Assembly: GCF_040544555.1 (NCBI RefSeq)
Contig: NZ_JBEPKD010000021.1
Span: 1-64,000 of the forward strand
Reading direction: 5' to 3'
DNA from: Halalkalibacter oceani
Lineage (GTDB): Bacteria; Bacillota; Bacilli; Bacillales; Bacillaceae_D
Length of the DNA stretch: 64,000 bases
A program made the position numbers and the translations under genes. Below, piece by piece: positions 1 through 8,996 of this stretch. The notes under the pieces were generated by a model. The model had not been told where the DNA came from and did no database searches. It saw nothing but the letters and a program-made list of their open reading frames with translations. The number at the start of each line of letters is the position of its first letter. The first letter of the stretch is position 1.

Positions 1-16
1 TAAGGTGTAAACTTAG

Positions 17-89
17 GAACCGCCGTATACCGAACGGTACGTACGGTGGTGTGGAAGGTCGGCTACTCAACTAATGAGTAACCTCCTAT
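17..89 (+). ncRNA. Group II intron 3' end (domains V and VI)
   Basis: Bases 19-27 pair without mismatch (one G-U) to 42-50. An inner 4-bp stem (28-31 with 36-39) is capped by GAAC, and a two-base CG bulge sits at 40-41. This is the shape of group II intron domain V, with a CGC-type triad near its base. A second hairpin, 61-69 with 75-83, has an A opposite C near its 3' base (about 81) that fits the domain VI branch-point adenosine; the predicted 3' splice end is near 88-89 (ends in AT). The TAA at 1-3 may be the stop codon of the intron-encoded reverse transcriptase, which would lie outside the window. Domains I-IV are not visible, so intron class and activity are open. Confidence 0.72.
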
Positions 90-133
90 CCGATTTATGC
101 AAGGGGTTTTGTAATGGGAAGAGTTAATTATGG

Positions 134-256
134 ATGATCGATAAAATTGAAAGTTTAAAAAAGGAAGATTATGACACGGGTTTACGGGCTACATTAGAGA
201 ATCTGCTGCTTTTACTGAATGACAAATTGTATATATTGGAAAAAGATAGAGCATGA
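134..256 (+). CDS. Short hypothetical ORF, 40 aa, downstream of the intron
   Basis: An ATG at 134 opens 40 codons of charged, leucine-rich sequence (core LRATLENLLLLLND) ending in TGA at 254-256. A purine-rich stretch (GGGAAGAG, 116-123) lies about 10 bases upstream and could be a ribosome site. It follows directly on the group II intron end, so it may be a small gene or the remnant of the gene into which the intron inserted; the frame is closed upstream by TAA at 125. No family is recognised. Low certainty because of its size. Confidence 0.25.
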   Translation: MIDKIESLKKEDYDTGLRATLENLLLLLNDKLYILEKDRA

Positions 257-339
257 TGCGGCATCCTTTAACCAAGCTATAACCTTTTTTTTCTCCGTAC
301 TATTGTAAAATAAAGGGTGTGTATAAAGGAAAGAGGTGG

Positions 340-3300
340 GTGCGAGAGAAGCGGTTTAAGAAAGGAATCATGTTATTCATTGTATGCAGTCTTGTGATCT
401 CTTCCGTGCTGATGGACGGTGCGCCGAAAGTGCAGGCGGACACCGACACCTTTTCCGGCGGAGACGGCAGCGCGGAAAATCCGTATCAAATTGGCACAGC
501 CGGGCAACTGAACGAGGTACGCAATCATCTGGACGCTCATTTCAGGCTGGTCGCTGATCTTGATCTCAGTGACTATGCGGATGGTGAGGGCTGGGAACCG
601 ATTGGGACGGGGGATGCTCCTTTTACCGGAACCTTGCACGGCGGCGGGCACACGATTGCCAACCTGACAATTAACAGAGACGAGGATTATCAAGGTCTAT
701 TCGGCTATGTGGAGGGGGGAACCATCCGGAATCTGATCTTGGCAGAGGCCAGCGTCGACACGATGACAGACGATGATCCGGTGGGCAAGACGTATGTCGG
801 GTTGTTAGCCGGAAGAATAAGCAGTGCGGGAAGTGTCGCCAATGTGGACGTGTCGGGGGACGTGAGCGGACATGAACATGTCGGCGGGCTGATCGGCTCT
901 CTCGGAGAGGATGGCCGCGTTAGCCATGCGACCGCAGATGTCGAAGTGAGGGGCTGGGAAAACTTTACCGGCGGGCTGATTGGTAATAATGCCGGTGAGG
1001 TCTCCTATTCCCGCGCCTTTGGGAAGGTCGAAGGGAGAATCAGTCCTGTCCCCTCGATGGGAGGCCTTGGTGTAACGGGAGGTTTGATCGGTCGGAATCA
1101 GGTGGATGGGCGCGTTTCGGATTCCTATGCTACGGGTGACGTGTACGTACATGGTGTTAATATAGCGAACGGTGGGCTGATCGGTAGGAACGATGGAGAA
1201 GTGACGCGGTCCTACGCAACCGGTGATATCCTCAGTGAATCTCACGCCGGCGGGCTGATTGGCCAAAACGAAGGAAGCGTGACCGATGTGTATGCGACAG
1301 GATCATTGACAGATTCTTTATACTATGCTAGCGGCCTGATTTCTTTAAATAGAGGAACAGTGTTACGTGCCTATGCCACTGGGGAGGTAGCTGGAAGCTC
1401 TGTTAGCGGCCTGGCAGCCAACTTCGGCGGGTCGATTGAGCATTCCTTCTATTTTCAGGCATGGGATAATGGGCATGGTACGCATGTGAGTGAGGAGGAC
1501 ATGAAACAGAAAGAGACTTATACAGAGGCAGACTGGGATTTTGAGACGGTTTGGGCGCTGGATGAGGGTTACAACGACGGTTTTCCCCATTTGCGTGTCG
1601 CTGTGACGTATGATGGCAATGGGCACACGGGCGGTGTGCTCCCGACGGACGGCAAACGTTACGCCATGGGAGAGTCAGTCACTGTACAGGGTCACGATGA
1701 TCTGGTGAGAGAGGGCTATACGTTCGATGGTTGGACGACCAGCATGGATGGGAGCGGAACGGTTTATAGGGAAGGAGATACGTTCCCGATTACGGAGCAT
1801 ACGGTGCTGTATGCGCAATGGTCGGACGTGGTTTCCGAAGTAGACAGCCTGACCGATATTCGTGTCGGAGCTGGAACGGCGTTAGCTGATATTGGGTTGC
1901 CACAAGAGGTGGAAGTGACCTTAGCGAGCGGAAGTACGATGAAGCTGGCTGTCACGTGGGATGACGGTGATCCAGAATATGATCGGCACCGTGCCGGAAC
2001 ATATACGTTTACGGGCACATTGGATCTGCCAGAAGGAGTAGAAAACCCGGATCATCTCACGGCGATGGTGGATGTTCGCGTCGAGCGAGGCAGTGACGGA
2101 GGTGGCGGCAGCAGTGGAGGCGGTGGTTCTCCTAGTCCTGCCCCGAGACCAACTACCGAGGAAGTTCCCGTCGTGGTGGATGGAGTGGAAGATGCTAAAG
2201 AGCTGTCGGAGTTGTTCGTGATTCGGACGACAGAACCGAATGGAACGAGTAGCGATGAGCTGGAGCTGTCGGAGGCGTTCATCGCCTCATTGCTAGAACA
2301 AAGGGATCATTCTGAGCCGATTCGCTTTCTTCTACCAGATGGAAAAGATGTGTCCCAGGTGACCATCACGGTGACAGAAGGGGCGGGGGCATTGTTAGAG
2401 GAAGCGAATGTCGATGTGGAGTTCATTACGTCCTATCTGGGCATTTTTCTCCCTTCTTCCTCGATGGCGGATTTCACTGAAGACCTTCGTTTTGAGCTAA
2501 AGCCAATGCAGGAGGAAGAGCTTATGGAACAAGTGAGGAAGAAAGCTTTGCAGGAGGGCGTCAGCGATGATCCAGACGTCAAGCTTCTCTTCATGCCGGT
2601 GACGGTGACGACGAATGTTCAAGGACGTAGCGTCGGCCTGACGCTGCCGGTACCGGAAGTGGCCGAGGCAAACCGGGAAGACATTGTCGTATTTATCGAA
2701 CATAGTGATGGAGAACAGCTGCTTGTTCCGGCGAGCTTCGTCCCTTATGCGGGGGAGGAGGCGGAAGAAGCGCTCACCTTTGAGGTCGATAAGTTCAGCA
2801 CCTTCACAGCCGTCCAGCTGGCAGGCTGGTCGGAGCGCATTGTGGATGAGCAAGAGAAGGTGAAGCCGCCGTATATTGAAGGCTATCCCGATGGGACATT
2901 CCGCCCGAATGAAGCGGTCACGAGGGCGCAAATGGCGGCGATGCTCGGCCGGCATCTCGGTATAGATGAAAAAAGTGGAGGTACAGGGTACATCGACGTT
3001 TCTGACACTCATTGGGCATACGAGGAAATTGCCGTGGTCGAGCGGGAAGGGATTATGCACGGGCATACAAACGGTCAATTCCGTCCCGAGGAAGCAATCA
3101 GCCGGGCGCAAATGGCCGTGATCGCCTATCGCTGGCTGACAGAGCGAGAGATAGAGTGCTGCCAGGAAGCGGCGGACGGAGACGGTGCCCCGTACCGGGA
3201 TGTAGACCCGAACCATTGGGCGAAGGAAGAGATTGAAGCAATCCGCGAGTGGGGACTGATGGAAGGATTCGGCGACAATTCCTTCCTCCCGGCGGAGACG

Positions 3301-3444
3301 TTGACAAGAGCCCAAGCCGTCACAGTGTTGAACCGTCTCTTTGAGCGGGATACGACCGACGTCGGTACGACTCCGAGCTTTTCTGATGTGCCAGTGAGCC
3401 ATTGGGCATTCAATAACATTGAAGCGGCTGCAAGGAATGAATAA
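340..3444 (+). CDS. Secreted SLH-domain surface protein with GLUG and InlB-type repeats
   Basis: Large exported protein predicted to be held on the cell wall. A Sec signal peptide (basic start, hydrophobic core, likely cut after VQA at about residue 33) is followed by GLUG-type beta-helix repeats (GGLIGxN pattern, about 130-360), an InlB/Listeria-Bacteroides repeat (GYTFDGWTT...LYAQW), a Big_4-like Ig fold, a Gly/Ser/Pro linker, and an acidic region. Three C-terminal SLH units begin near residues 842, 883 and 950 (GYPDGTFRPNEAVTRAQ motif) and normally bind pyruvylated wall polymer. GTG at 340 is chosen because AAAGGAAAGAGG precedes it; GTG 319 or ATG 370 are alternatives, but the latter loses the basic n-region. 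It is strongly acidic. The ligand is unknown; adhesion is only an inference. A terminator follows. Confidence 0.85.
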   Translation: MREKRFKKGIMLFIVCSLVISSVLMDGAPKVQADTDTFSGGDGSAENPYQIGTAGQLNEVRNHLDAHFRLVADLDLSDYADGEGWEPIGTGDAPFTGTLHGGGHTIANLTINRDEDYQGLFGYVEGGTIRNLILAEASVDTMTDDDPVGKTYVGLLAGRISSAGSVANVDVSGDVSGHEHVGGLIGSLGEDGRVSHATADVEVRGWENFTGGLIGNNAGEVSYSRAFGKVEGRISPVPSMGGLGVTGGLIGRNQVDGRVSDSYATGDVYVHGVNIANGGLIGRNDGEVTRSYATGDILSESHAGGLIGQNEGSVTDVYATGSLTDSLYYASGLISLNRGTVLRAYATGEVAGSSVSGLAANFGGSIEHSFYFQAWDNGHGTHVSEEDMKQKETYTEADWDFETVWALDEGYNDGFPHLRVAVTYDGNGHTGGVLPTDGKRYAMGESVTVQGHDDLVREGYTFDGWTTSMDGSGTVYREGDTFPITEHTVLYAQWSDVVSEVDSLTDIRVGAGTALADIGLPQEVEVTLASGSTMKLAVTWDDGDPEYDRHRAGTYTFTGTLDLPEGVENPDHLTAMVDVRVERGSDGGGGSSGGGGSPSPAPRPTTEEVPVVVDGVEDAKELSELFVIRTTEPNGTSSDELELSEAFIASLLEQRDHSEPIRFLLPDGKDVSQVTITVTEGAGALLEEANVDVEFITSYLGIFLPSSSMADFTEDLRFELKPMQEEELMEQVRKKALQEGVSDDPDVKLLFMPVTVTTNVQGRSVGLTLPVPEVAEANREDIVVFIEHSDGEQLLVPASFVPYAGEEAEEALTFEVDKFSTFTAVQLAGWSERIVDEQEKVKPPYIEGYPDGTFRPNEAVTRAQMAAMLGRHLGIDEKSGGTGYIDVSDTHWAYEEIAVVEREGIMHGHTNGQFRPEEAISRAQMAVIAYRWLTEREIECCQEAADGDGAPYRDVDPNHWAKEEIEAIREWGLMEGFGDNSFLPAETLTRAQAVTVLNRLFERDTTDVGTTPSFSDVPVSHWAFNNIEAAARNE

Positions 3445-3538
3445 ACAACTGGCATCTGTTTGTAGACAGAGCGAGTTTATCCGCTTGTTCAGTGAAACGT
3501 GTTTAAAAAGTTTATTGTAGAACGAAGAAACAGAAAAA

Positions 3539-3580
3539 GGGAGTGCTCAAAGGAAAACAGCTTTGGGCGCTTCCTTTTTT
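3539..3580 (+). terminator. Intrinsic terminator after the SLH protein
   Basis: GGGAGTGCTCAAAG pairs (with G-U pairs and one bulge) to CTTTGGGCGCTTCC across an 8-base loop and is followed by a run of six T. Confidence 0.75.
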
Positions 3581-3669
3581 GAATGAATTGGAGGGGCAGC
3601 CTCATTTACGCCGAGACTCGCTCCGTGAAAGGCTTTAGCGTTATTTCTTTAGAAATGATTGGCAGTTCT

Positions 3670-3698
3670 TTGAACTTATCCTCTATCTTTGTTAAAAT
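3670..3698 (+). promoter_or_regulatory. Sigma-A promoter for ctpB
   Basis: TTGAAC (3670-3675), 17-base spacer, TAAAAT (3693-3698). It leaves a leader of about 165 bases before ctpB. Apart from this promoter and the preceding terminator, no gene is seen in 3445-3871. Confidence 0.6.
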
Positions 3699-3871
3699 GA
3701 TGATGTTGAAAAAACATAACTGGTACAAGCTGGACATAAGGTAATGATAGACAGCAGGCAGGATGTAACGTTGGTGTGGAAAATAGGCATTACACGTTTA
3801 GTGGTGTGGTGCTTTTTGTTTTCAAGAGCTGAGGAGAAGCGGTTTTTGAAACGGAATGGGAGTTGGTGAAG

Positions 3872-5338
3872 GTGAAAAGAAAACAGTCGTTGATTGTATG
3901 TGTTGCTTTAGTGGCCCTGGGGGCGTATCTCTTTTTCTTTCTGTCTGATCAAGGTGGAATGTCAAATGCGGTCTCGCCAACCGGTGGCAGTGAGGAAGCA
4001 GCTAGTTCTGTTGAGCTAACAGACAAAGAACTGCTTGAGAAATTTGAAAAGGCGCTGACAATTATTCAGGAACAGTATGTCGAGGAAGTAAGTGATCAGC
4101 AATTAATCGAGGGTGCAATTGAGGGGATGCTGCGGACGCTTGAAGATCCTTACTCTGTCTATATGGATCAGGAGACAGCCAATCAATTTGTTGAGTCACT
4201 TGGTTCTCATTTTGAAGGAATTGGCGCCGAAGTGAGCATGACAGACGGAAAGGTGACGATTGTCGCGCCATTCCGGGAATCTCCGGCTGAACGGGCCGGA
4301 TTGCAGCCAAATGACAAGATTATTGAAATTGACGGTGAGTCAATTGAAGGTCTTTCCTTGTATGAGGCTGTATTAAAAATCCGCGGTGAGCAGGGGACGA
4401 CGGTTCGGCTGACGATTGAACGGGCCGGTTCAAGTGAACTGATCGAGGTGCCGGTTGAACGTGATGAAATTCCGATTGAAACAGTCCGCTCGGAAATCAT
4501 TGAACAGAACGGAAAGAAAGTCGGTCTGCTTGAAATCACTTCTTTTTCCGAGGATACAGCGGAACGCTTTAAGGAAAGTTTAAGCAGTCTTGAAGCGGAA
4601 GGAATTGATGGACTGCTGATTGATGTACGCGGGAATCCGGGCGGTTACTTGGATGCGGTCGAAGAAATTGGTGACTTGGTCATTCCGAATGAACAGCCGA
4701 TTGTGCAAATTGAAAACCGTAATGGGGAGAAAGTTCGCTATGTGTCTTCTCTCAAGGAACCGAAGCCATATCCGATTGTCGGGATTACGGATGGCGCTTC
4801 TGCCTCGGCATCAGAAATTCTGGCGGCAGCCTTAATTGAAGGGGGCGGTTATGACGTTGTCGGAGAAACAACCTTTGGAAAAGGAACGGTTCAGCAGACG
4901 ATCCGTTTAGGAGATGGCAGTGAGCTAAAGCTTTCTTTATTCAGATGGCTGACAAGTGATGGGAATGATATTAACGGCGAAGGGGTTAAGCCTACTGTTG
5001 AAGTGCGACAGCCGGACTATTTTTATACAACTCCTTTGACGCTGGAAGAACCGTTGACTGCGGATATGATGAATGAGCAAATCAAGAGCGCCCAGATCAT
5101 GCTGAAAGGTCTAGGCTTTGAAACTGGGCGAACGGACGGCTATTTTGATGGGCAGACAAAGCAGGCAGTCCTCGCTTTTCAACAGACGCATGAGCTAGAA
5201 GCGACGGGTGATTTAACGAAAGAAACAGCCGATTTGCTGCAGCAGCAGATTTTAGAAAATGTACGGGAGCGTGAAAATGATCGCCAGCTCCAAACAGCAA
5301 TTGAATTAGTGCTGGAGCAGGCTGGCACTTCACGATAA
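3872..5338 (+). CDS. ctpB: C-terminal processing peptidase CtpB (S41 family, PDZ)
   Basis: Membrane-anchored serine protease. In B. subtilis CtpB cleaves SpoIVFA in the forespore-mother cell space to trigger sigma-K activation. Order: N-terminal anchor (about 5-23), PDZ domain (about 105-185), S41 catalytic domain with the nucleophile Ser in GASASASE (about 311) and the general-base Lys in TFGKGTVQ (about 336), then a peptidoglycan-binding-1 domain (about 400-455). GTG 3872 is preferred since GGGAG lies 9 bases upstream; TTG 3863 and GTG 3866 in the same frame are alternatives. About 488 aa, similar to the family. It has its own promoter and a strong terminator, and precedes minJ. Function assigned by family; sporulation role inferred. 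Confidence 0.9.
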   Translation: MKRKQSLIVCVALVALGAYLFFFLSDQGGMSNAVSPTGGSEEAASSVELTDKELLEKFEKALTIIQEQYVEEVSDQQLIEGAIEGMLRTLEDPYSVYMDQETANQFVESLGSHFEGIGAEVSMTDGKVTIVAPFRESPAERAGLQPNDKIIEIDGESIEGLSLYEAVLKIRGEQGTTVRLTIERAGSSELIEVPVERDEIPIETVRSEIIEQNGKKVGLLEITSFSEDTAERFKESLSSLEAEGIDGLLIDVRGNPGGYLDAVEEIGDLVIPNEQPIVQIENRNGEKVRYVSSLKEPKPYPIVGITDGASASASEILAAALIEGGGYDVVGETTFGKGTVQQTIRLGDGSELKLSLFRWLTSDGNDINGEGVKPTVEVRQPDYFYTTPLTLEEPLTADMMNEQIKSAQIMLKGLGFETGRTDGYFDGQTKQAVLAFQQTHELEATGDLTKETADLLQQQILENVRERENDRQLQTAIELVLEQAGTSR

Positions 5339-5445
5339 TCGTGCAAATGACTTATCGGCTATTAAAGGAAGACAGACAGTCTTTGTCGAAATAAGAAGGA
5401 GATATAATAAAAGCCTTCGAAGAATTGACAATGGCTGGTTCACTA

Positions 5446-5486
5446 CTCGCCTAGAGAGGAGAACCTTACTCCTCTCTAGGCTTTTA
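5446..5486 (+). terminator. Intrinsic terminator after ctpB
   Basis: Perfect 12-bp stem CCTAGAGAGGAG / CTCCTCTCTAGG with a 7-base loop, followed by CTTTT. Confidence 0.85.
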
Positions 5487-5569
5487 AAAGATGGAGCAAC
5501 TTTTTTGGTGTAAAAAACGATACAGCTGGTTTCTTATTTACGATTCAGAAGGCTGAAGGAGAACCGACT

Positions 5570-6754
5570 ATGATGGACATAATGAGCAGCTTGGGTTGGC
5601 TCATCCTTTCGTTTCTAGCTAACCCACTTTTATATCTTGGTTTTATCATCATTGCTTTCATATCTGCTGGCAGGGTGAAGCGGGAACGCGAATCTTTTCA
5701 TACGCGCGTCTATTCGAAACGTGCGGATTGGACAATCCCATTACTTCCAGCTTTGCTTATGGGAGTCGCGCTTTCCCTCATTACCGGCTTAGTCGGCGTT
5801 GTCGTGACGATCGAATGGCTGCTTTTGGTGGCGGCTCTATACGTACTCACCGCATTGACTTGCCAGCTGCGCTGGATCAGCCCGGCTTTCGTGCTCGGCC
5901 TGTGCCTTCTTTTCTACGGGATGGAACCGTGGCTCGGCGAAAGTTCGATGCTTGCCGGCGTTTATGAACGAATTACGCTCATTCCTCTTTTCGCTCTAGC
6001 CGGCTTAGCGTCCTTATTTGTTATAGCAGAAGGGATTCTGATTCGGACGAATGGGGCGCGCTTTTCTTCGCCGAAGCTACGAAGAAGCAAGCGGGGGAAA
6101 TGGGTCGGTTTCCATGAGGCAAAGCGGCTTTGGGTCGTACCGGTTCTCTTTTTTATCCCTGATGGACTTCTCCCTTCCTTTTCTTATTGGCCTGTGCTGC
6201 AAATCGGCGATGGAGGCTGGCAACCTGTTCTTCTTCCACTTTTATTCGGCTTTCAACAGCGGATAAAGGCGACATTGCCGCATATTCCAATTAGGCAGCA
6301 CGGCAACCGGCTATTCTTTTTCGGTCTCATTTTAGGCGGCCTTGCAGCGGCGAGCTACTACAGCCCGTATGTGGCGGTTGTCCTTGGTGCTGCGGTCATC
6401 GCCGGTCGTGAGCTGATCTGGCTTCTGGCAAAGGAAAAGGACGAAAAACAGCCTGATTTCTTCTCGGCGAAAGAAAAAGGCTGTGTCGTTCTTGGCGTTC
6501 TTCCTGGCAGTCCGGCTGAGAAAATGAATCTTGAAATTGGAGAAATCATTGTAAAAGTAAACGGACAGCCGGTTTCAACCGATGAGAACTTTTATGAGGC
6601 TCTCCAGCAAAACTCGGCTTTTTGTAAGCTGGAGATTCTTACCCATGAAGGAGAGCTTCGCTTTGCTCAAGGCGCGATCTATGATGGCGGACACCACCAG
6701 CTCGGTGTCCTGCTCGTAAAAGACGACATCCAGCTTCAGGATTCTATTATTTAA
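5570..6754 (+). CDS. minJ: Cell-division topology factor MinJ (membrane PDZ protein)
   Basis: Polytopic membrane protein that in B. subtilis bridges DivIVA and MinD and restricts division to midcell. The first 290 residues hold several hydrophobic segments; the last 95 form a PDZ domain (LGVLPGSPAEKMNLEIGEIIVKVNG). The 394-aa length fits MinJ (about 397 aa), and the position after ctpB matches the B. subtilis neighbourhood. ATG 5570 follows GAAGGAGA; the adjacent ATG 5573 is also possible. Flanked by terminators, so probably transcribed alone, although no convincing promoter was found in 5487-5569. Confidence 0.82.
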   Translation: MMDIMSSLGWLILSFLANPLLYLGFIIIAFISAGRVKRERESFHTRVYSKRADWTIPLLPALLMGVALSLITGLVGVVVTIEWLLLVAALYVLTALTCQLRWISPAFVLGLCLLFYGMEPWLGESSMLAGVYERITLIPLFALAGLASLFVIAEGILIRTNGARFSSPKLRRSKRGKWVGFHEAKRLWVVPVLFFIPDGLLPSFSYWPVLQIGDGGWQPVLLPLLFGFQQRIKATLPHIPIRQHGNRLFFFGLILGGLAAASYYSPYVAVVLGAAVIAGRELIWLLAKEKDEKQPDFFSAKEKGCVVLGVLPGSPAEKMNLEIGEIIVKVNGQPVSTDENFYEALQQNSAFCKLEILTHEGELRFAQGAIYDGGHHQLGVLLVKDDIQLQDSII

Positions 6755-6803
6755 GGCGTGTTCTTCGAGTTATGAAAACGGACGTTTTTCAGTGGCCTCA
6801 CCG

Positions 6804-6862
6804 AAGCAGCCCTTCTTTTTCTGTGGAAATCAAACAGAAAGGAAGAGCTGCTTTTTTCTTTT
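6804..6862 (+). terminator. Intrinsic terminator after minJ
   Basis: AAGCAGC..TTCTTTTTCTGT pairs with ACAGAAAGGAAG..CTGCTT around a 9-base loop and runs into T6. The stem has small internal bulges. Confidence 0.75.
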
Positions 6863-6961
6863 TTTGACAAAGTCCTCCCCTCAATGAGTCGAAATTTGGA
6901 TAAATTTAGAGACTTAAGCACTATTGTGGCAAAGAATTATGTTGAAAAATCTCGGAACCTT

Positions 6962-6990
6962 TTGTTTTTCTTTGAAAATGATGGTATGTT
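6962..6990 (+). promoter_or_regulatory. Possible promoter for motAB
   Basis: TTGTTT (6962-6967), 17-base spacer, TATGTT (6985-6990). The -35 is weak and no clear sigma-D motif (TAAA-N15-GCCGATAT) was seen upstream of motA, although stator genes are often sigma-D dependent. Nothing else is recognised in the 385-base gap 6755-7139. Confidence 0.35.
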
Positions 6991-7139
6991 AATAGAAAAA
7001 GTGAAACTTTTCTGATAGGAGAGAAGTCACTGGTACAACTGATGGGGAGATACCTGAACGCACGGAGGTGACATTTGACTTCGGTGAGGGGGAGTAGGGT
7101 CAACAAATCGCAAGGAAAAAGGAATGGGTGAAGTGACGA

Positions 7140-7940
7140 ATGGATAAGATGTCTATTTTAGGCGTAATAGTTGGTGTAGCAGCTGTGATAATTAGTATGG
7201 TCTTTAAAGGGACCAGCTTGATGGTCCTGATTAACCCAGCTGCTATAACGATTATTTTAGTTGGGACGGCGGCGGCGATTTTAATCGGTTTTCCGTCGGA
7301 GGATGTAAAGCGGATTCCAAAGCTATTTAAAGTGATTTTTCAAAGACAGCAGATTCCAAACACGTCTGAACTGATTACGCTATTTGTGAGTCTTAGCGCA
7401 ATGGCGCGAAAAGAAGGGCTGCTCGCCCTGGAAAATGAAATTGAGCAAATTGAGGAACCGTTTTTAAAGCAGGGAATGAAGATGGTGGTTGATGGGTTGG
7501 ACCCGGATTTCATTCGCGATACGATGGAGGTCGAGCTTGAAGTGATGGAAGAGCGTCATGCCTCGGGGGCGGCGATTTTCACTCAGGCAGGGACGTATGC
7601 GCCGACTCTCGGTGTTCTCGGCGCCGTGATGGGCTTAATTGCTGCTCTCGGTGATTTGAATGATATTGAGGCGCTCGGCTACGCGATTTCGGCGGCATTT
7701 GTCGCTACGCTGTTCGGTATTTTTACGGGCTATGTGCTTTGGCATCCATTTGCGAATAAATTAAAGCGTAAATCGAAGCTGGAGTTAACGCAGAAAAGTT
7801 TGATGATTGAAGGTGTTCTCTCTATTCAGGCCGGGATTTCGCCACGTGCTTTGGAAGACAAGCTGCTCGTGTACTTGTCATTGGATGAAAAAGCAAAACG
7901 GGGAGAAGCAGTCAACCAGGGGGAGAGTGTAAATGGCTAA
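7140..7940 (+). CDS. motA: Flagellar motor stator protein MotA
   Basis: Stator subunit that with MotB forms the ion channel converting transmembrane ion flow to flagellar torque. 266 aa with four hydrophobic segments and the strongly conserved stretches FTQAGTYAPTLGVLGAV and ISAAFVATLFGIFTGYVLWHP; a charged cytoplasmic loop between segments 2 and 3 contacts FliG. ATG 7140 follows GGGTGAAGTG. The last bases overlap motB (start 7933), so the two are co-translated. Closest in appearance to MotA of B. subtilis rather than MotP, which suggests proton coupling, but this cannot be settled by eye. Confidence 0.92.
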   Translation: MDKMSILGVIVGVAAVIISMVFKGTSLMVLINPAAITIILVGTAAAILIGFPSEDVKRIPKLFKVIFQRQQIPNTSELITLFVSLSAMARKEGLLALENEIEQIEEPFLKQGMKMVVDGLDPDFIRDTMEVELEVMEERHASGAAIFTQAGTYAPTLGVLGAVMGLIAALGDLNDIEALGYAISAAFVATLFGIFTGYVLWHPFANKLKRKSKLELTQKSLMIEGVLSIQAGISPRALEDKLLVYLSLDEKAKRGEAVNQGESVNG

Positions 7941-8688
7941 AAGGCGAAAAAAGCATCATGAAGAGCATATTGATGAGACGTGGCTGATTCCGTATGCGGA
8001 CATGCTGACATTGCTTCTCGCTCTTTTCATCGTCTTATTTGCTGTCAGTTCGGTTGATGCGGAAAGGTATGAACAGATGATGATTACGTTCAATGAAACC
8101 TTTCAAGGAGGAAGAGGCTTGCTGGAGCAGCCTGTCCCGTCACCTGTTAACTCCGGGATGGAAGAAGTAAGGCAGGGGGTTTCCGGAGAAGAAGGTCGGG
8201 CTGTGTCAACGGAACGGCGGGAACTGGAAGAGCTGAAGCGGCAAATTGATCTCTACATAGAAGAAAACGACCTCAGCTCGGAGCTGCAAACGAGCTTGTC
8301 GGCGGACGGTCTGCTGTTGACGATTCTTGACCAGGCTCTGTTTCATTCCGGCAGCGCGGAAATTCGTGAGGATGCGCTCAATGTGGTCGAGCAAATTTCA
8401 GATTTGCTTATTTCAGATCCACCGCGCCGCATTGTCGTCGCCGGTCATACGGATAACGTGCCGATTCAAAATGCAAAGTACCGGTCCAATTGGGATTTAA
8501 GTGCTGATAGAGCGTTGAATTTCACGAAAATCCTGCTTGAGAATGAAGAGCTTGATCCAAGCCTGTTAAGCGCCACCGGCTATAGTGAATACCAGCCGGT
8601 TGCCTCGAATGATACGCCGGAGGGCAGAGAGAGAAACCGCAGGGTGGAAGTGTTAATCCTGCCGAATGAAAGTCTTAGTGAGAGGTAA
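7933..8688 (+). CDS. motB: Flagellar motor stator protein MotB (OmpA-like)
   Basis: Peptidoglycan-anchored stator subunit. Basic N-terminus, one membrane helix with the essential ion-binding Asp23 (PYADMLTLLLALFIVLF), a plug/linker region, and a C-terminal OmpA/MotB wall-binding domain (VVAGHTDNVPIQN, RNRRVEVLI). 251 aa, usual length. It starts within the end of motA (8-bp overlap) behind GGGGGAGAG. The helix residues after Asp23 (AVSSVDA) are those discussed in the literature for Na+ versus H+ preference in alkaliphile stators; no ion is assigned here. csbA follows 78 bases downstream. Confidence 0.92.
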   Translation: MAKRRKKHHEEHIDETWLIPYADMLTLLLALFIVLFAVSSVDAERYEQMMITFNETFQGGRGLLEQPVPSPVNSGMEEVRQGVSGEEGRAVSTERRELEELKRQIDLYIEENDLSSELQTSLSADGLLLTILDQALFHSGSAEIREDALNVVEQISDLLISDPPRRIVVAGHTDNVPIQNAKYRSNWDLSADRALNFTKILLENEELDPSLLSATGYSEYQPVASNDTPEGRERNRRVEVLILPNESLSER

Positions 8689-8766
8689 AAGAAGGCGAAG
8701 TATGGTACGATAGAAAGCGGATCGTGTAAACGAACTGAGTAAGAGGTAAAGGGGTAGGACAAACGA

Positions 8767-8991
8767 ATGATCGATGTAGGACTGGCACTTTTCGCCCCGT
8801 TTCTCTTAATGGTTGTGGTGACCCGGATAACGTTTAGTTTGCTGGGAGCTTGTATCGTGACTTTTATGGTGCTCTTTGTCGTCCTTGACAGCCATGCCCA
8901 GCCGTGGCCAATCATGATTCTGACACTGCTGTCATTTGCCGGGGGCTTTGCCGTAGCGAAAAAAAGGTTGAAACGAATACAAGGAATGTAG
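8767..8991 (+). CDS. csbA: Small membrane protein CsbA (DUF2198)
   Basis: 74-aa protein with two to three hydrophobic segments and a basic tail (AKKRLKRIQ). It resembles B. subtilis CsbA, a membrane protein of unknown function under sigma-B control, and sits directly upstream of uvrB as in B. subtilis. ATG 8767 follows AAAGGGG. A sigma-B promoter was looked for but no pair with proper spacing was found. A strong terminator closes the gene. Confidence 0.8.
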   Translation: MIDVGLALFAPFLLMVVVTRITFSLLGACIVTFMVLFVVLDSHAQPWPIMILTLLSFAGGFAVAKKRLKRIQGM

Positions 8992-8996
8992 AAGCA

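Noticed and set aside
2497..3402. 301-codon open frame on the minus strand inside the SLH gene
   Set aside because: It mirrors the codon pattern of the plus-strand gene, has no ribosome site and shows no recognisable domain.
8701..8766. Sigma-B promoter before csbA
   Set aside because: GTGTAA and GGGTAG are present but 22 bases apart, too far for sigma-B (13-15).
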